From positions 1 to 57,258 of IMG/VR virus record IMGVR_UViG_3300027760_000034: a DNA stretch of 57,258 bases. One strand, 5' to 3'. Both the position numbers and the translations under genes were made by a program. Of the stretch, positions 22,186 through 32,367 are shown piece after piece (positions within the stretch are counted from its first letter, which is position 1; the number at the start of each line of letters is the position of its first letter). The notes below the pieces were generated by a model. The model was not told where the DNA came from. It ran no database searches and saw only the letters and a list, made by a program, of their open reading frames with translations. The stretch comes from a virus.

Positions 22186-25100
22186 TATCCCTGGGCTTCT
22201 GTCCAAGAAACTTTACACAATGCTTGATTGGTGGGAGAAGATGATACAGGACGAACAAACACTGTTAAAATATCAGGTCCATTTGGATACACATTGTTAC
22301 CGCCCAATATGGAATTGCCCAGATTTCTTATCAAATCGATAGGATAATTTGTAACTTGATTTCTTCCTGCATCTTGTTCGGCTGCCAAGAAACCCCCTAT
22401 AACAACCCCAGCACTTACCGGCACTGTTCTAAGACTGGGGGTGCTATGATCAAGATATTGTGAAATGCTACCATTGCCTGCGTTAATCCAATTGCCTGAA
22501 ACTGTCCACAAACTGCTTTCACAATTGAGTCTTATAAACACATTCAGTGCCTGACGTGTGACAATCTGCACGTCATTCAATACTAATATGGAACGATTAA
22601 TTAGATTTCGAATTCCCACAAAACTTCCTATTCCATAATCTACGGCAGGCGCAAGACGAATAGAAATAAGGGGATAATCTCGGTTATCCAATAATGGAAG
22701 AGCTGCAGCAGATGTGCCTGCCGTGAACAAATATGATTTGTCCGGGGTGAATCCCCCGTCCATGATCACGGATGTGCCCCAATGTGAAAGAGCCGGAGAA
22801 CAATTTTGATTGAATGAAAATAAATTGTTATAAGGATAAAATTGATGATAAGGAACACTCACAAGATTGCCAGCATTTCTTTGTTTTATTGTTAAAACCT
22901 GTTCACCGGTGCTGGTGGTTCTTATTTTATTGTAGCGCAAATATTCATAATCATATATTAATGTGCCGCTATTCGGTATGAAAAACGTTGCGCTGGATGG
23001 CACAGAAATTGTGGAGGCCAGCGGGGAAATGGTTTGGGTTGTAGCAATTTCTTTTCCTGTTAACAAATCGTATGCTTTATAGAATGCATTGTTTGTTTCA
23101 AGATTGTTTATTATATCAAAACTTGCTGTTGTTGCTTGACCGCTTTCTGTTAAAGGGGTTGTAGGCGGGGTAAAATTACCGTTTCTGTATTGGGCAAATC
23201 CGCTTGTTACGCGAATATCATCAAAATAACAATCAGCTGCATTTCCATAATACACACCGCCTAAATATAGATTTTCATATCCAAAACTATTAAAATTAGT
23301 TGCTGAAAGAACAGATATGCCATCCACGAACAGATCGCAACGTCCATTCAATCTTTGCAACACCATATGATGCCATCTGTTAGCAGAAAGAACATTGGTT
23401 GTGGAGGGACCAATAATATTTACACTATATGCATCAGCCAATCCCATGGATACAGTGGTGGCACTTGTGGTGCTTGTGGCAGTTTTATCTGCAAATATAC
23501 CTAAACCAGCTCTGCCATAATATGCAGGTGCTCCCACAGTAAAAATTGTGTTTGTGTCTGAGTAGGCTTGACTAACTGGAAAAATAAATCTATTAAAGTA
23601 AACAAAACATTCAATTGTAAAATCTGACCCAAATCCCGTATAATTTCCATATATATATGATCCATAGTAATAGGGGTTTGCTTTAACACTATGAGTGCCA
23701 AATTTTACTGGAGATGTGTAATATGTGTAACCACTCCCACCGCCGAAACTACTCCATTTGTTGCTGGAAGTTGCTGAGTTAGCATTTGTGTTATCACAGT
23801 TATACAATGCTATCACTGCATTAGCTGAATTGGAATACCGGAACAAACTTGCACTCAATCTGGGTGTTGTAACAACATAAGGTCCATTTATGTTACTAGA
23901 CTTTCTCACTTCTACTGTTCTTGGTTCAGACAAGTCGTTCAATGTGTTATAAGCAGTGAGATTGATTCGATCTGCTTGCAGAATATATCCTATTTTGGGT
24001 TTGTTTATGATCTCAAACCTTCCTGGCAAATTGCCGGAACGCATGTATGCTTCCAGATTAACATTGTTATTTTTCATTTGATGACAGAAAATAATGCTGC
24101 CATCCTTGGATCGAACACCCCAGCGTATTCTACCTGCACCATACCAACTGTAATCAAAATACAACATCTGCATTTTGTTTAAATCTATGGTGTATCCAGA
24201 AGCACCTGTGCCATCTATTTTATCCAGATTAAATTGATCCTGTGAAATGCGCATTTCCTCTGTTTTTGCATAACGAATAGCATTAACAGTAGAACCTATA
24301 TATTTTGGAACTATTGTTAAAGTTGTATCACTGTTGATATCACTCACATAATAACTCATGCCTCGAATAACAATATAATCGCCTGTCCGGATTTGAGATA
24401 AAAATTTGGTATTGGTGCCTGTCACAACAGTGCTACCGGCCACAACACTTACAGTTCCTGTCATGTTGTTTGTGCTGGTTTTTCTTCCTACATAAAGTTT
24501 GTTTCCATCATATTCAAAAAAGATTCCGTTTTGCTCATCAAACAATCCTGTTCGAACTGATGCATCATTCCAATCCATAACATCTACTTTTCCAAGACCA
24601 TCCGGATTCAAGTCTGTTGGTGCTGTAAGAGTGTTAAATTGTGTGGTTAAACTGCTGGATACAGGCAACAAAACTGTGAATGTATTTTGATCACCAACAG
24701 AAGCAACTGTGAATGTTGTATTATATCGATTAATTCCTCCTTTAACTGTAAGATCCCTGAGACGCACTGATGCACCTTGCAAATAGGTTGAAGGATTGGC
24801 AAAACCATGAGGTTGTTCTGTTGCAATTGTAATCACATAATATGATGATAAATTTTGATTAAAAGATGTTGCATCAACTGATATGCTGCGCATGTCATAG
24901 CTGGGTTTGAACAATAACCCTGTGCTAAACAATATGCTTTTTCCTGATTGATAACGGAAATAATTTCTTGTTTGACGAATAATTTGGGAATATGGAGAGT
25001 TATTAGCAGTTGTTATTTGCACTCCACCATCTGTTGCCCTGTGCAAAGCGTAACCTTCAGGTCGCACATACAAACGAGTGTTAGTAATATTCAGGCTTGT

Positions 25101-25811
25101 ATTGCTTGCCGGAAACAAACCTGCAGTCAAATCAGATTGATATGTGAATGTTGTAGGTGAAATAATATTTTTTACTGTAAATGTTCCTGTGGTATAATCA
25201 TTTGTGCGGGTAGAATCAACAACCCATATGGGTTGATTCAAAAAGAAATTATTAGGATTTGTGGTTGTTACCTGAACATCTGCAATTCCAGAAAGAGACA
25301 CCATGCTAGTAAAAGGTATGGAAGCAGTATCATAAAATCCTCCGTTATAAACTGTTGTTTCAGCCGTTGCATAATTAACGTTGGGACGAATAACCAATCT
25401 TTTTCGAGGAGACATGGTGTATTGTCGAGCATTTTGGGCTGCTGTAATCAGGGCAACACCATCTGCCAAACCATTTAGAGTGTTAACAAACACAAGAGGT
25501 GTTCCCACTGTAAAAGAAAGACTGGGGGTAAATGTGCTGACCAAGTTTAATGTGAGACCACCTGCGGCTGAAGTGGCTGATAAGCTTTGAATTTGATCTG
25601 CCATTAAAACAGTATCATCTGTTTTAAGAAATACTGAAGGAGTATTATTCATCAATTCCAACGTTTCCCACTTGGGAGATTGAAGACTATATTCAAAATC
25701 CGTATCAATCAAAGACTGAGGATTGCTTGTACGGATTCTTTCTACTGCATCATTCTGTACTGGCTTTATTATTCGGTTGCCAATATTTGCACTATTATAT
25801 GGAAAGCTCAT
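22185..25811 (-). CDS. Giant tail/fibre protein with LamG-like insert, 1208 aa
   Basis: Structural protein paralogous to those at 25808 and 50656. Shared blocks include SLIDTDFEYSLQ with KWE near the N-terminus, HRATDGGVQ, RYQSGKSILFSTGLLFKP, FDYSWYGAGRIRWGVR, RSGNLPGRFEI, HWGTSVIMDGGF and a C-terminal LGNSILGG...SWTEAQG. A region at about 660-885 is unique: it reads as a LamG/concanavalin-like lectin domain (FTIECFVYF, then RWHHMVLQR, then DLFVDGI). The start at 25811 overlaps the upstream stop as ATGA. Likely a host-recognition or baseplate-associated fibre. Confidence 0.8.
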   Translation of the reverse strand: MSFPYNSANIGNRIIKPVQNDAVERIRTSNPQSLIDTDFEYSLQSPKWETLELMNNTPSVFLKTDDTVLMADQIQSLSATSAAGGLTLNLVSTFTPSLSFTVGTPLVFVNTLNGLADGVALITAAQNARQYTMSPRKRLVIRPNVNYATAETTVYNGGFYDTASIPFTSMVSLSGIADVQVTTTNPNNFFLNQPIWVVDSTRTNDYTTGTFTVKNIISPTTFTYQSDLTAGLFPASNTSLNITNTRLYVRPEGYALHRATDGGVQITTANNSPYSQIIRQTRNYFRYQSGKSILFSTGLLFKPSYDMRSISVDATSFNQNLSSYYVITIATEQPHGFANPSTYLQGASVRLRDLTVKGGINRYNTTFTVASVGDQNTFTVLLPVSSSLTTQFNTLTAPTDLNPDGLGKVDVMDWNDASVRTGLFDEQNGIFFEYDGNKLYVGRKTSTNNMTGTVSVVAGSTVVTGTNTKFLSQIRTGDYIVIRGMSYYVSDINSDTTLTIVPKYIGSTVNAIRYAKTEEMRISQDQFNLDKIDGTGASGYTIDLNKMQMLYFDYSWYGAGRIRWGVRSKDGSIIFCHQMKNNNVNLEAYMRSGNLPGRFEIINKPKIGYILQADRINLTAYNTLNDLSEPRTVEVRKSSNINGPYVVTTPRLSASLFRYSNSANAVIALYNCDNTNANSATSSNKWSSFGGGSGYTYYTSPVKFGTHSVKANPYYYGSYIYGNYTGFGSDFTIECFVYFNRFIFPVSQAYSDTNTIFTVGAPAYYGRAGLGIFADKTATSTTSATTVSMGLADAYSVNIIGPSTTNVLSANRWHHMVLQRLNGRCDLFVDGISVLSATNFNSFGYENLYLGGVYYGNAADCYFDDIRVTSGFAQYRNGNFTPPTTPLTESGQATTASFDIINNLETNNAFYKAYDLLTGKEIATTQTISPLASTISVPSSATFFIPNSGTLIYDYEYLRYNKIRTTSTGEQVLTIKQRNAGNLVSVPYHQFYPYNNLFSFNQNCSPALSHWGTSVIMDGGFTPDKSYLFTAGTSAAALPLLDNRDYPLISIRLAPAVDYGIGSFVGIRNLINRSILVLNDVQIVTRQALNVFIRLNCESSLWTVSGNWINAGNGSISQYLDHSTPSLRTVPVSAGVVIGGFLAAEQDAGRNQVTNYPIDLIRNLGNSILGGNNVYPNGPDILTVFVRPVSSSPTNQALCKVSWTEAQG

Positions 25812-28800
25812 CCTTGCGCCTCGGTCCATGAAACCCGGCACCTGACAGTCGATGAACCGGCTGTGTTGCATCTGGCATAAACAGTTAGAATATCCGGTCC
25901 ATCCGGAAATGTAAGATTGCCGCCTAGAATACTGTTGCTTAATTCACGAATTGCATCAATTTCTGTGGTGGTAACTTGCAAACGACCCGTGCCTTGTTCG
26001 CTGGCAAAATACCCTAAGATAGTATCTCCGCCTGTTGGCAACGGACTTGTTCCTCGAACTGAATGATCAATATATTGGGCCAAGCTACCTGTACCCACAT
26101 TAGTCCAATTGGATAAAGAATCAAACAAAGTTGAACTGCTGTTGAGTTTGACTGTTACATTTAATGTTTGACCTGTCACAATGCCTATTTGTTTTAAAGT
26201 CAAGAATGAACGATTGATAAGACTTCTTGTACCCACGGTTGCAGCAACAACACCTGTGTCAACAGAAGGTGCCAATTTCACGGATATAAGAGGAATATCA
26301 TTCGCAGAAACAGCACTTAAATTAGATTGATTGATGGCTGTGAACAAATATGATTTGTCTTCGTCGAATCCACCATCCATGATCACGGATGTGCCCCAAT
26401 GTGAGAGAGCCGGAGAACAATTTTGATTAATAGAATAAATGGATGATCTGTTAAGAATGAATTGTGGAATGCTTAATAATCCTCCTGTATTTCGGGTTGT
26501 GTTGATTAATATGCTTGAAACAGGAGCTGAAACAGTATCGTTTAATTTTGTATATGTTAAATTTTCATTTCCTATAACAAGATTTCCTGACGCAGGAATG
26601 CTTATGGTGGATAATAATCGGAAAACTGTGGCCCCGGACAATGCATAAAATGTTGCAGGCACTTCATTGTAATCCCTGTAAACTTTGTAATCACGATATG
26701 TGGTGGTCGGATCATTTGAAGCGGTCAATGTGGCTGTGGCACTGCTCAGAATAATTGCAGAAACAGCAGGTGAAAGTGAATAGTATGTTATATTATTTGA
26801 AGATTGCTTCAATTCATATATTCCACTTGTGGGTTGTGTGTTGGTAACTGAAACACCAAACAAATTGGTTTGAAGTGCGGTTGTTTTTTGGCTTTTGTTT
26901 ATGATCTCAAATCGTCCTGGCAAATTTCCGGAACGCATGTATGCTTCAGTGTTAAAATTATTATTAATTAGTTCATGGCAATATATTATGCTTCCGTCCT
27001 CGCCTCGAACACCCCAACGTATTCTACCGGCACCATACCAACTGTAATCAAAATACACCATCTGCATTTTATTCAGATTGATGATATAACCGCTGGGTCC
27101 TGTTCCATCCAGTTTGTCTATATTAAATGATGTTTGAGGTACCCGTATTTCATCTGTTCTTGTTATGCGTATAAGGGAAATTGTGGGTCCTCGATATGCA
27201 GGAGACATATACAAAGATGTGTCACTATTAATTTTTGTAACCTGATAGCTCATTCCTTGAATAACAATATCATTTCCTTCTTGAAGTTGTGAGATGAATT
27301 TGGTGTTGGTTCCCGTCAAAATCGTGCTTCCGTTTACTGCAGAAACAGAACCTGTCATGTTTGCGGTGCTGGAACGTTTTACAGCAAAAAGTTGATTCCC
27401 ATCGCACTCAAAAAATATTCCGTTTTGTTCATCAAACAATCCGCTTCGAACAACACTGTCATACCATCTAACCACTTCGACTTTTCCTATTCCACCCGGA
27501 GAAAGATCGCTGGGTCCATTATATATGCTTCCTGATACTGGAAGTTGTAATGTGAATGTCTTGCTGTCTGTAACAGTATTTACAAAATATGTTTGATTGT
27601 ATGTGTTGGGTTCCAGTGTTGTTGTTAAATTTGTCAGTTTTACCAATGTTCCTTCTGTATATAAGTTTTTTCCAACAAATCCGTGATCCTGTTCTGTGAC
27701 CACAGTAAGATTAAAGAAAGGATAAGATGTAACGTTATAATTTGCTGTGCTGACAGTCAGATTCTGAATATCATAACTGGGTTTAAATAACAAACCAGTG
27801 CTAAACAATATGCTTTTTCCTGATTGATAACGGAAATATTTTCGTGTTTGTCTTATGATTTGTGTGTAAGGAGTGCTGGTTCCTGGGTTAATTTGCACAC
27901 CTCCATCTGTGGCACGGTGAAGTGCAACTCCAGTGGGTCGAACATAAAGAGCCGCACTGGTTGTGAACAAATTTGTATTGGTTGGGCTACCGGATATTGC
28001 ATTCACTGATGAATATCTGAACACAGTATCAGAACGTATGGAAGTTATGTTAAATGGTCCGGTATGGGCGGATGATGCAGCTGCACTTGGATCAATCAAA
28101 TATATGGGTTGATTCAGGAAAAACTGTTGAGGAAATTGTGTTTGTACTTGAAATTCAGTTGTTCCGCCTATGCCTGAAAGTGCAACAATAGGAATTCTTG
28201 CATTGCTGAAAAATCCGCCTGTGTATATGGTGGTGTTATCTGTTTTATAGTTGGCCACTGCCGGGTTGGGTTGTGTGCGAATGCTAACAAGCACATCGCT
28301 GGGTGTGCTGGATCCTGCTGTTCCTTGAGAAAATACTCCTTTGACCAATGCGCTGCCATCCACATTTGCCAGATCTGATGTTTCACGCAGAACCAATGGC
28401 ATGCCTCCAAAAAATGCAGGGGTGGGTGTGTTTGATGTTTGCAGTCTGACCAAATTTCGGAACCCTGCAGTGTATAGGTCATACTGTACTCCAGCTCGAA
28501 ATGGCAATTGTGTATCGATGGAAAAGCCATTGTTTCCAAGAGTTGCACCATCATTTGCAACAATAACTTTACTGGCCATGAAGAAATTTTTGAGAGGGCA
28601 AATAGTGATTCTGTTATTGTTTGGATAAAAAATATACATGGTGGCTACCCCTTCAGTGCCCCAGTTATTATAATAATCTACAGATTGTTTGTTATCCATA
28701 AATCCCAGTGTGAGCACAAGAAATCTTTCATTAGCAGCTCCAATGTTTTCCCGTTTTGAATAAACCCGTTTTGACTGGTAAGAGTTATTATAACCATATC

Positions 28801-29611
28801 CATTACCTGCATCATTTACATAGTAGCCATATAAATTACCTGGCCAATAATTGGTAATATATAATCCTGGAATGCTTGTAGTATTACCAGTTGTCCCGAT
28901 GGCTCCAAAACTTGATCCTCTGTACAAGCCTGCAACACCACTTCGATCTAGATTGAAGGTGTTTACAGTCTGACCATAAAATAAAATATTAAAAGGCAGA
29001 GTGATTGATGCGTTAATATTATACTGGTCATAAGTGTATTGATAGTTGCCATACTGATCATACACATCAACAAGTGTGCCAGCAGCCACCTCTGTCCAAC
29101 CTGAACTGATGGGACCATTTCGAGTGCTTCGAGGATCTGTTATGAATACCTCAGAACTTACTGCACTGAGCAATGTGGTAAAGCTGCTCAAATAAGGAGT
29201 TATGCTGGTGATTTGTTGATTGGTGAAGCTGGGTTCGTTTGCCCTTATATAAATGCTGGGAACATTGTTTGTTAGGGGTAGTGTTTCCCACTTGGAAGAT
29301 TGAAGAGAGTATTCAAAATCTGTATCAATCAATGATTCAGGGTTGGATGCTCGAATGCGTTCCACTGCATCATTTTGAATAGGACGTATGAAATTGTTTG
29401 GATTCAGAATGCTGGCATCCACGATCAAATCATTATCTATCAAATAAGATGTTAAAGTGGGAAGTGTGGTGGTTGTTATACTTGTTGCAAGTGTTTGACC
29501 ATCAATCTTTTTATTAACATTTGTAGGAGAAGATACAATTGGAACAATATCATATGGACCTAAGGCAGAAGCAGATGGTAACTCTGTAAATTTACGTTGA
29601 ACTAACGCCAT
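25808..29611 (-). CDS. Giant tail/fibre protein, 1267 aa
   Basis: Paralogue of the 1208- and 1001-aa proteins with the same core blocks. Its own N-terminal domain (1-70) resembles generic attachment domains of phage fibres (FTELPSASALGPYDIVPIV). A private module of about 200 residues follows the DTDFEY block (around 140-340), rich in Tyr, Asn and Gly. It has no LamG insert. AATAAATA lies six bases before the ATG, making it the first gene of the 29611-14.7 kb late unit. Confidence 0.8.
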   Translation of the reverse strand: MALVQRKFTELPSASALGPYDIVPIVSSPTNVNKKIDGQTLATSITTTTLPTLTSYLIDNDLIVDASILNPNNFIRPIQNDAVERIRASNPESLIDTDFEYSLQSSKWETLPLTNNVPSIYIRANEPSFTNQQITSITPYLSSFTTLLSAVSSEVFITDPRSTRNGPISSGWTEVAAGTLVDVYDQYGNYQYTYDQYNINASITLPFNILFYGQTVNTFNLDRSGVAGLYRGSSFGAIGTTGNTTSIPGLYITNYWPGNLYGYYVNDAGNGYGYNNSYQSKRVYSKRENIGAANERFLVLTLGFMDNKQSVDYYNNWGTEGVATMYIFYPNNNRITICPLKNFFMASKVIVANDGATLGNNGFSIDTQLPFRAGVQYDLYTAGFRNLVRLQTSNTPTPAFFGGMPLVLRETSDLANVDGSALVKGVFSQGTAGSSTPSDVLVSIRTQPNPAVANYKTDNTTIYTGGFFSNARIPIVALSGIGGTTEFQVQTQFPQQFFLNQPIYLIDPSAAASSAHTGPFNITSIRSDTVFRYSSVNAISGSPTNTNLFTTSAALYVRPTGVALHRATDGGVQINPGTSTPYTQIIRQTRKYFRYQSGKSILFSTGLLFKPSYDIQNLTVSTANYNVTSYPFFNLTVVTEQDHGFVGKNLYTEGTLVKLTNLTTTLEPNTYNQTYFVNTVTDSKTFTLQLPVSGSIYNGPSDLSPGGIGKVEVVRWYDSVVRSGLFDEQNGIFFECDGNQLFAVKRSSTANMTGSVSAVNGSTILTGTNTKFISQLQEGNDIVIQGMSYQVTKINSDTSLYMSPAYRGPTISLIRITRTDEIRVPQTSFNIDKLDGTGPSGYIINLNKMQMVYFDYSWYGAGRIRWGVRGEDGSIIYCHELINNNFNTEAYMRSGNLPGRFEIINKSQKTTALQTNLFGVSVTNTQPTSGIYELKQSSNNITYYSLSPAVSAIILSSATATLTASNDPTTTYRDYKVYRDYNEVPATFYALSGATVFRLLSTISIPASGNLVIGNENLTYTKLNDTVSAPVSSILINTTRNTGGLLSIPQFILNRSSIYSINQNCSPALSHWGTSVIMDGGFDEDKSYLFTAINQSNLSAVSANDIPLISVKLAPSVDTGVVAATVGTRSLINRSFLTLKQIGIVTGQTLNVTVKLNSSSTLFDSLSNWTNVGTGSLAQYIDHSVRGTSPLPTGGDTILGYFASEQGTGRLQVTTTEIDAIRELSNSILGGNLTFPDGPDILTVYARCNTAGSSTVRCRVSWTEAQG

Positions 29612-29617
29612 ATATGT

Positions 29618-29625
29618 TATTTATT
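29618..29625 (-). promoter_or_regulatory. TAAATA-type late promoter (6-nt spacing)
   Basis: AATAAATA on the minus strand, six bases from the ATG at 29611. Confidence 0.55.
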
Positions 29626-29694
29626 CATATAATAATATATTCTACATATAAAGAAGATATGAAAATAAAAGAATATTATATATTATATATAATA

Positions 29695-31386
29695 TCAAGG
29701 CACATAGCTAAACGAAAAATCAGTTACCAATACTTGAAAATCACTCAGATATGAATATGCAGTGCTATGATTTCTGATGATACAAGCTGCTGTTGGCGCT
29801 ACAGTGGCAGTGCATAATTTGCGGTATGTTTTGGTCAAATATCCCCCAATGCTTCTGGTCACTGTTTGACCGGCTCCTACGGTAAATGCACACAATCGAA
29901 ACACCATGCTGGTGTTATCCAAAGAAAATCCATCGTGCAATCGGTACTGAATATAATTTAAAAAACTGTTGTAGGTGGCAGAAGTCATGTTGGTAACTGT
30001 GGAAGGAAACAAATTGTAGTCATCACTTTCACACCACAATTCTATGTTGAATGCAGATAGGGATCCAGCCCGGGCACTCACCGGGCTATTGCTATACAAG
30101 GACAACATGTCTGATCCATTGATGCCACTCAATCCCACATAAATCAAAGGTGGAGGTATTTGCGTATCTGTTAAATTTCTACTCAATCTCATTCTGCCTC
30201 GGTCCAATGGGGATATCATGGGCAACATTCTGCTGCCACACAATTTCCTCAATTGCATGTTAAATTCAACCAGGTTGTTGGTGCCACGGAATCCAAAATT
30301 AGTCTTTTTGGAAAAAAAGAACAAAAACATGGGATTGCCACCATTGGTTCCAACAGCAGTTCCGGCATATCTATTCGCTAGTATAATTAAATTGGGACTG
30401 GTTACTGTGCCAGCAACGGTAGCATTAAGAGCAAATCCTTGAAACGGTGTGTTGTTGGGGTCGTATATTGGTCTTTGTGTGCTGTTCCAACCAGATTCAT
30501 AATTACCATAGGTATTTCCACGGCTGAATGTACGGGGGCGAGGTATCGTGGCACTATAAGCAGTAGCAAGTGTACTATAAGCAATATATTGATATGCACT
30601 CAATACATTGCCATGGCTGGTGTTGGCGCCTAATGTGTTATCTGCATTCAAATACCAACCAGTAAACGTTGCAGTTGGGTCTGTGGCAAAAAAAATGGGT
30701 TGATCATACAGAACACCTTGACTTGCTATGAAACCAGTTCTTACACCTCGGGTGGAAGGAAATTGCGCTTGAAATTGGCGACTGTAAAACTGAAATGTGG
30801 GGGCGATAGAATTACCAGAACCTCCAGTGGTAAATTCATATATTAATCCATTACTTGATGAGTCAGGGTATTTTTGTTCTTGTGTGCCTACGGCAAAACC
30901 TGGATCAATACTGTTAACAGCTCTGTAATCAAGAGTCCAGAATTCAGGTTCATCAATATAAACACCTGCAACACATCCCAGCGGTTCACCATTGCCGAAG
31001 TTGGTATCACCAAAAACGCCTGCCACCGGGTATGTGCCACTCAACACAGCATACTGTGTGCGTGTTGCATTAATAAAGATGTGTGGTCCTTTTGTTGTTT
31101 GTGTTTGACCTGATTCAGAAAAACCTGCCATGTTCAGATTCACTGTGCCTTTCAGGTCATAGAATGTGCCTGTGGTAGAACCTGCAGGTACTCCGCTGTG
31201 CTCTGGTAAAAATAACCAGCCTTGGGTACAATTGTCCCATATGTTCAATCGTTTCATGGTAACAATCAAATCATTGATCTGAACTTTGGCAGCATCTGTA
31301 ATGGGTGTGCCTAGCTTGTTAAAATATGTCAGAGCTTCTGGTTCATAAACAATTCCGGTGTAGTATGTGGTGACTGGTGTTATCAT
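29695..31386 (-). CDS. Virion structural protein, 563 aa
   Basis: Gly/Thr/Asn-rich, low-charge sequence without catalytic motifs, membrane segments or signal peptide; typical of tail or fibre proteins. ATGA overlap with the upstream 327-aa fibre-like protein. Part of the tail operon that starts at 36777. Exact role not determinable. Confidence 0.65.
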   Translation of the reverse strand: MITPVTTYYTGIVYEPEALTYFNKLGTPITDAAKVQINDLIVTMKRLNIWDNCTQGWLFLPEHSGVPAGSTTGTFYDLKGTVNLNMAGFSESGQTQTTKGPHIFINATRTQYAVLSGTYPVAGVFGDTNFGNGEPLGCVAGVYIDEPEFWTLDYRAVNSIDPGFAVGTQEQKYPDSSSNGLIYEFTTGGSGNSIAPTFQFYSRQFQAQFPSTRGVRTGFIASQGVLYDQPIFFATDPTATFTGWYLNADNTLGANTSHGNVLSAYQYIAYSTLATAYSATIPRPRTFSRGNTYGNYESGWNSTQRPIYDPNNTPFQGFALNATVAGTVTSPNLIILANRYAGTAVGTNGGNPMFLFFFSKKTNFGFRGTNNLVEFNMQLRKLCGSRMLPMISPLDRGRMRLSRNLTDTQIPPPLIYVGLSGINGSDMLSLYSNSPVSARAGSLSAFNIELWCESDDYNLFPSTVTNMTSATYNSFLNYIQYRLHDGFSLDNTSMVFRLCAFTVGAGQTVTRSIGGYLTKTYRKLCTATVAPTAACIIRNHSTAYSYLSDFQVLVTDFSFSYVP

Positions 31387-32366
31387 GCCAAGCTACCTAA
31401 TCCCCATACAAAATTATTATATTTGTATAGTAATGTGGAGGAGAAAGGTAATCGTACTTTTGATCCTGTTGCACACAATATTGGTACTTGTGTGGAAGAT
31501 ATGTGCAGGGTGTTAGTACCCAGAGTAACAAGAGTCACATTGAAATTATTGGAGAGGTTACTAGGAACAAGTACGCTAACAGAAGAGGTGGTGGTATCTA
31601 CATGATATATGTTTCCATTGTCAGCGTCGGAAAAAGTATAACCATTTGGAAATTCAGCTAAAGTAATAGTTTTAGATATTCTGAATGTGACAAATGCACT
31701 AATAGCACAAAGAGTGGTGTAAGCTGAAGACCAATTGGCACTATTTGCACAAACGCTGGTATATGTGCTTCTCCACTTTATTGCATCAGCAGAAGCTGCT
31801 TGGCTATTCGTCCAACCTATAGATGTTAAGATATTTCCTGTATTTTCCCATCTTGCACTAAGATTATAAACAGTATCTGTTGTTGAATTCCATGCAGGGT
31901 AACCATCAATATTGCTATTCACCATTAGCAAATTGTCTTGTGTTATAAAGTCGTCTCCTGTTTCAGTTATTAAATAAGTAAACAATTCATTAACAGTTGC
32001 ATCATAGAAACTGCTGTTTGCATTAAAAGAAGTATATGCTCCAGACCAATTGGCACTATTAGAATTCGTAGTAGTCCAATTGCTATTCCATTGATTGCTA
32101 TTACCTCCATCTGCGTGGATAACACCTCTTGCACTCAAAGTAGCTGTTAATGTATCGGTTACGGTGAGCAGTATTCCTCTGTTACCTGCAACAGAAAAAC
32201 GGGTAAGTGCGCTTGCGGCTTGAGCTAGGCTTGAAACTACCAGACCACCTGCGCCATCATATTGTATTTGTGAAGCGCTAGAGAGATTGGGAACAGATGA
32301 ACTTCCTGCACTATCATTACTAAATGATATAACTCCAGACGCTGGAACTATTAATGTATTTGGCAT
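31383..32366 (-). CDS. Fibre-like structural protein with NSANW repeats, 327 aa
   Basis: The middle carries repeats of the type NSANWSGAYTS and NSANWSSAYTT, also present in the 1469- and 103-aa proteins; these probably form trimeric coiled or triple-strand shafts. The C-terminal 100 residues are strand-rich and end in a small beta domain. Starts one base after the stop of the 1469-aa gene. Confidence 0.7.
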   Translation of the reverse strand: MPNTLIVPASGVISFSNDSAGSSSVPNLSSASQIQYDGAGGLVVSSLAQAASALTRFSVAGNRGILLTVTDTLTATLSARGVIHADGGNSNQWNSNWTTTNSNSANWSGAYTSFNANSSFYDATVNELFTYLITETGDDFITQDNLLMVNSNIDGYPAWNSTTDTVYNLSARWENTGNILTSIGWTNSQAASADAIKWRSTYTSVCANSANWSSAYTTLCAISAFVTFRISKTITLAEFPNGYTFSDADNGNIYHVDTTTSSVSVLVPSNLSNNFNVTLVTLGTNTLHISSTQVPILCATGSKVRLPFSSTLLYKYNNFVWGLGSLA

Positions 32367-32367
32367 A

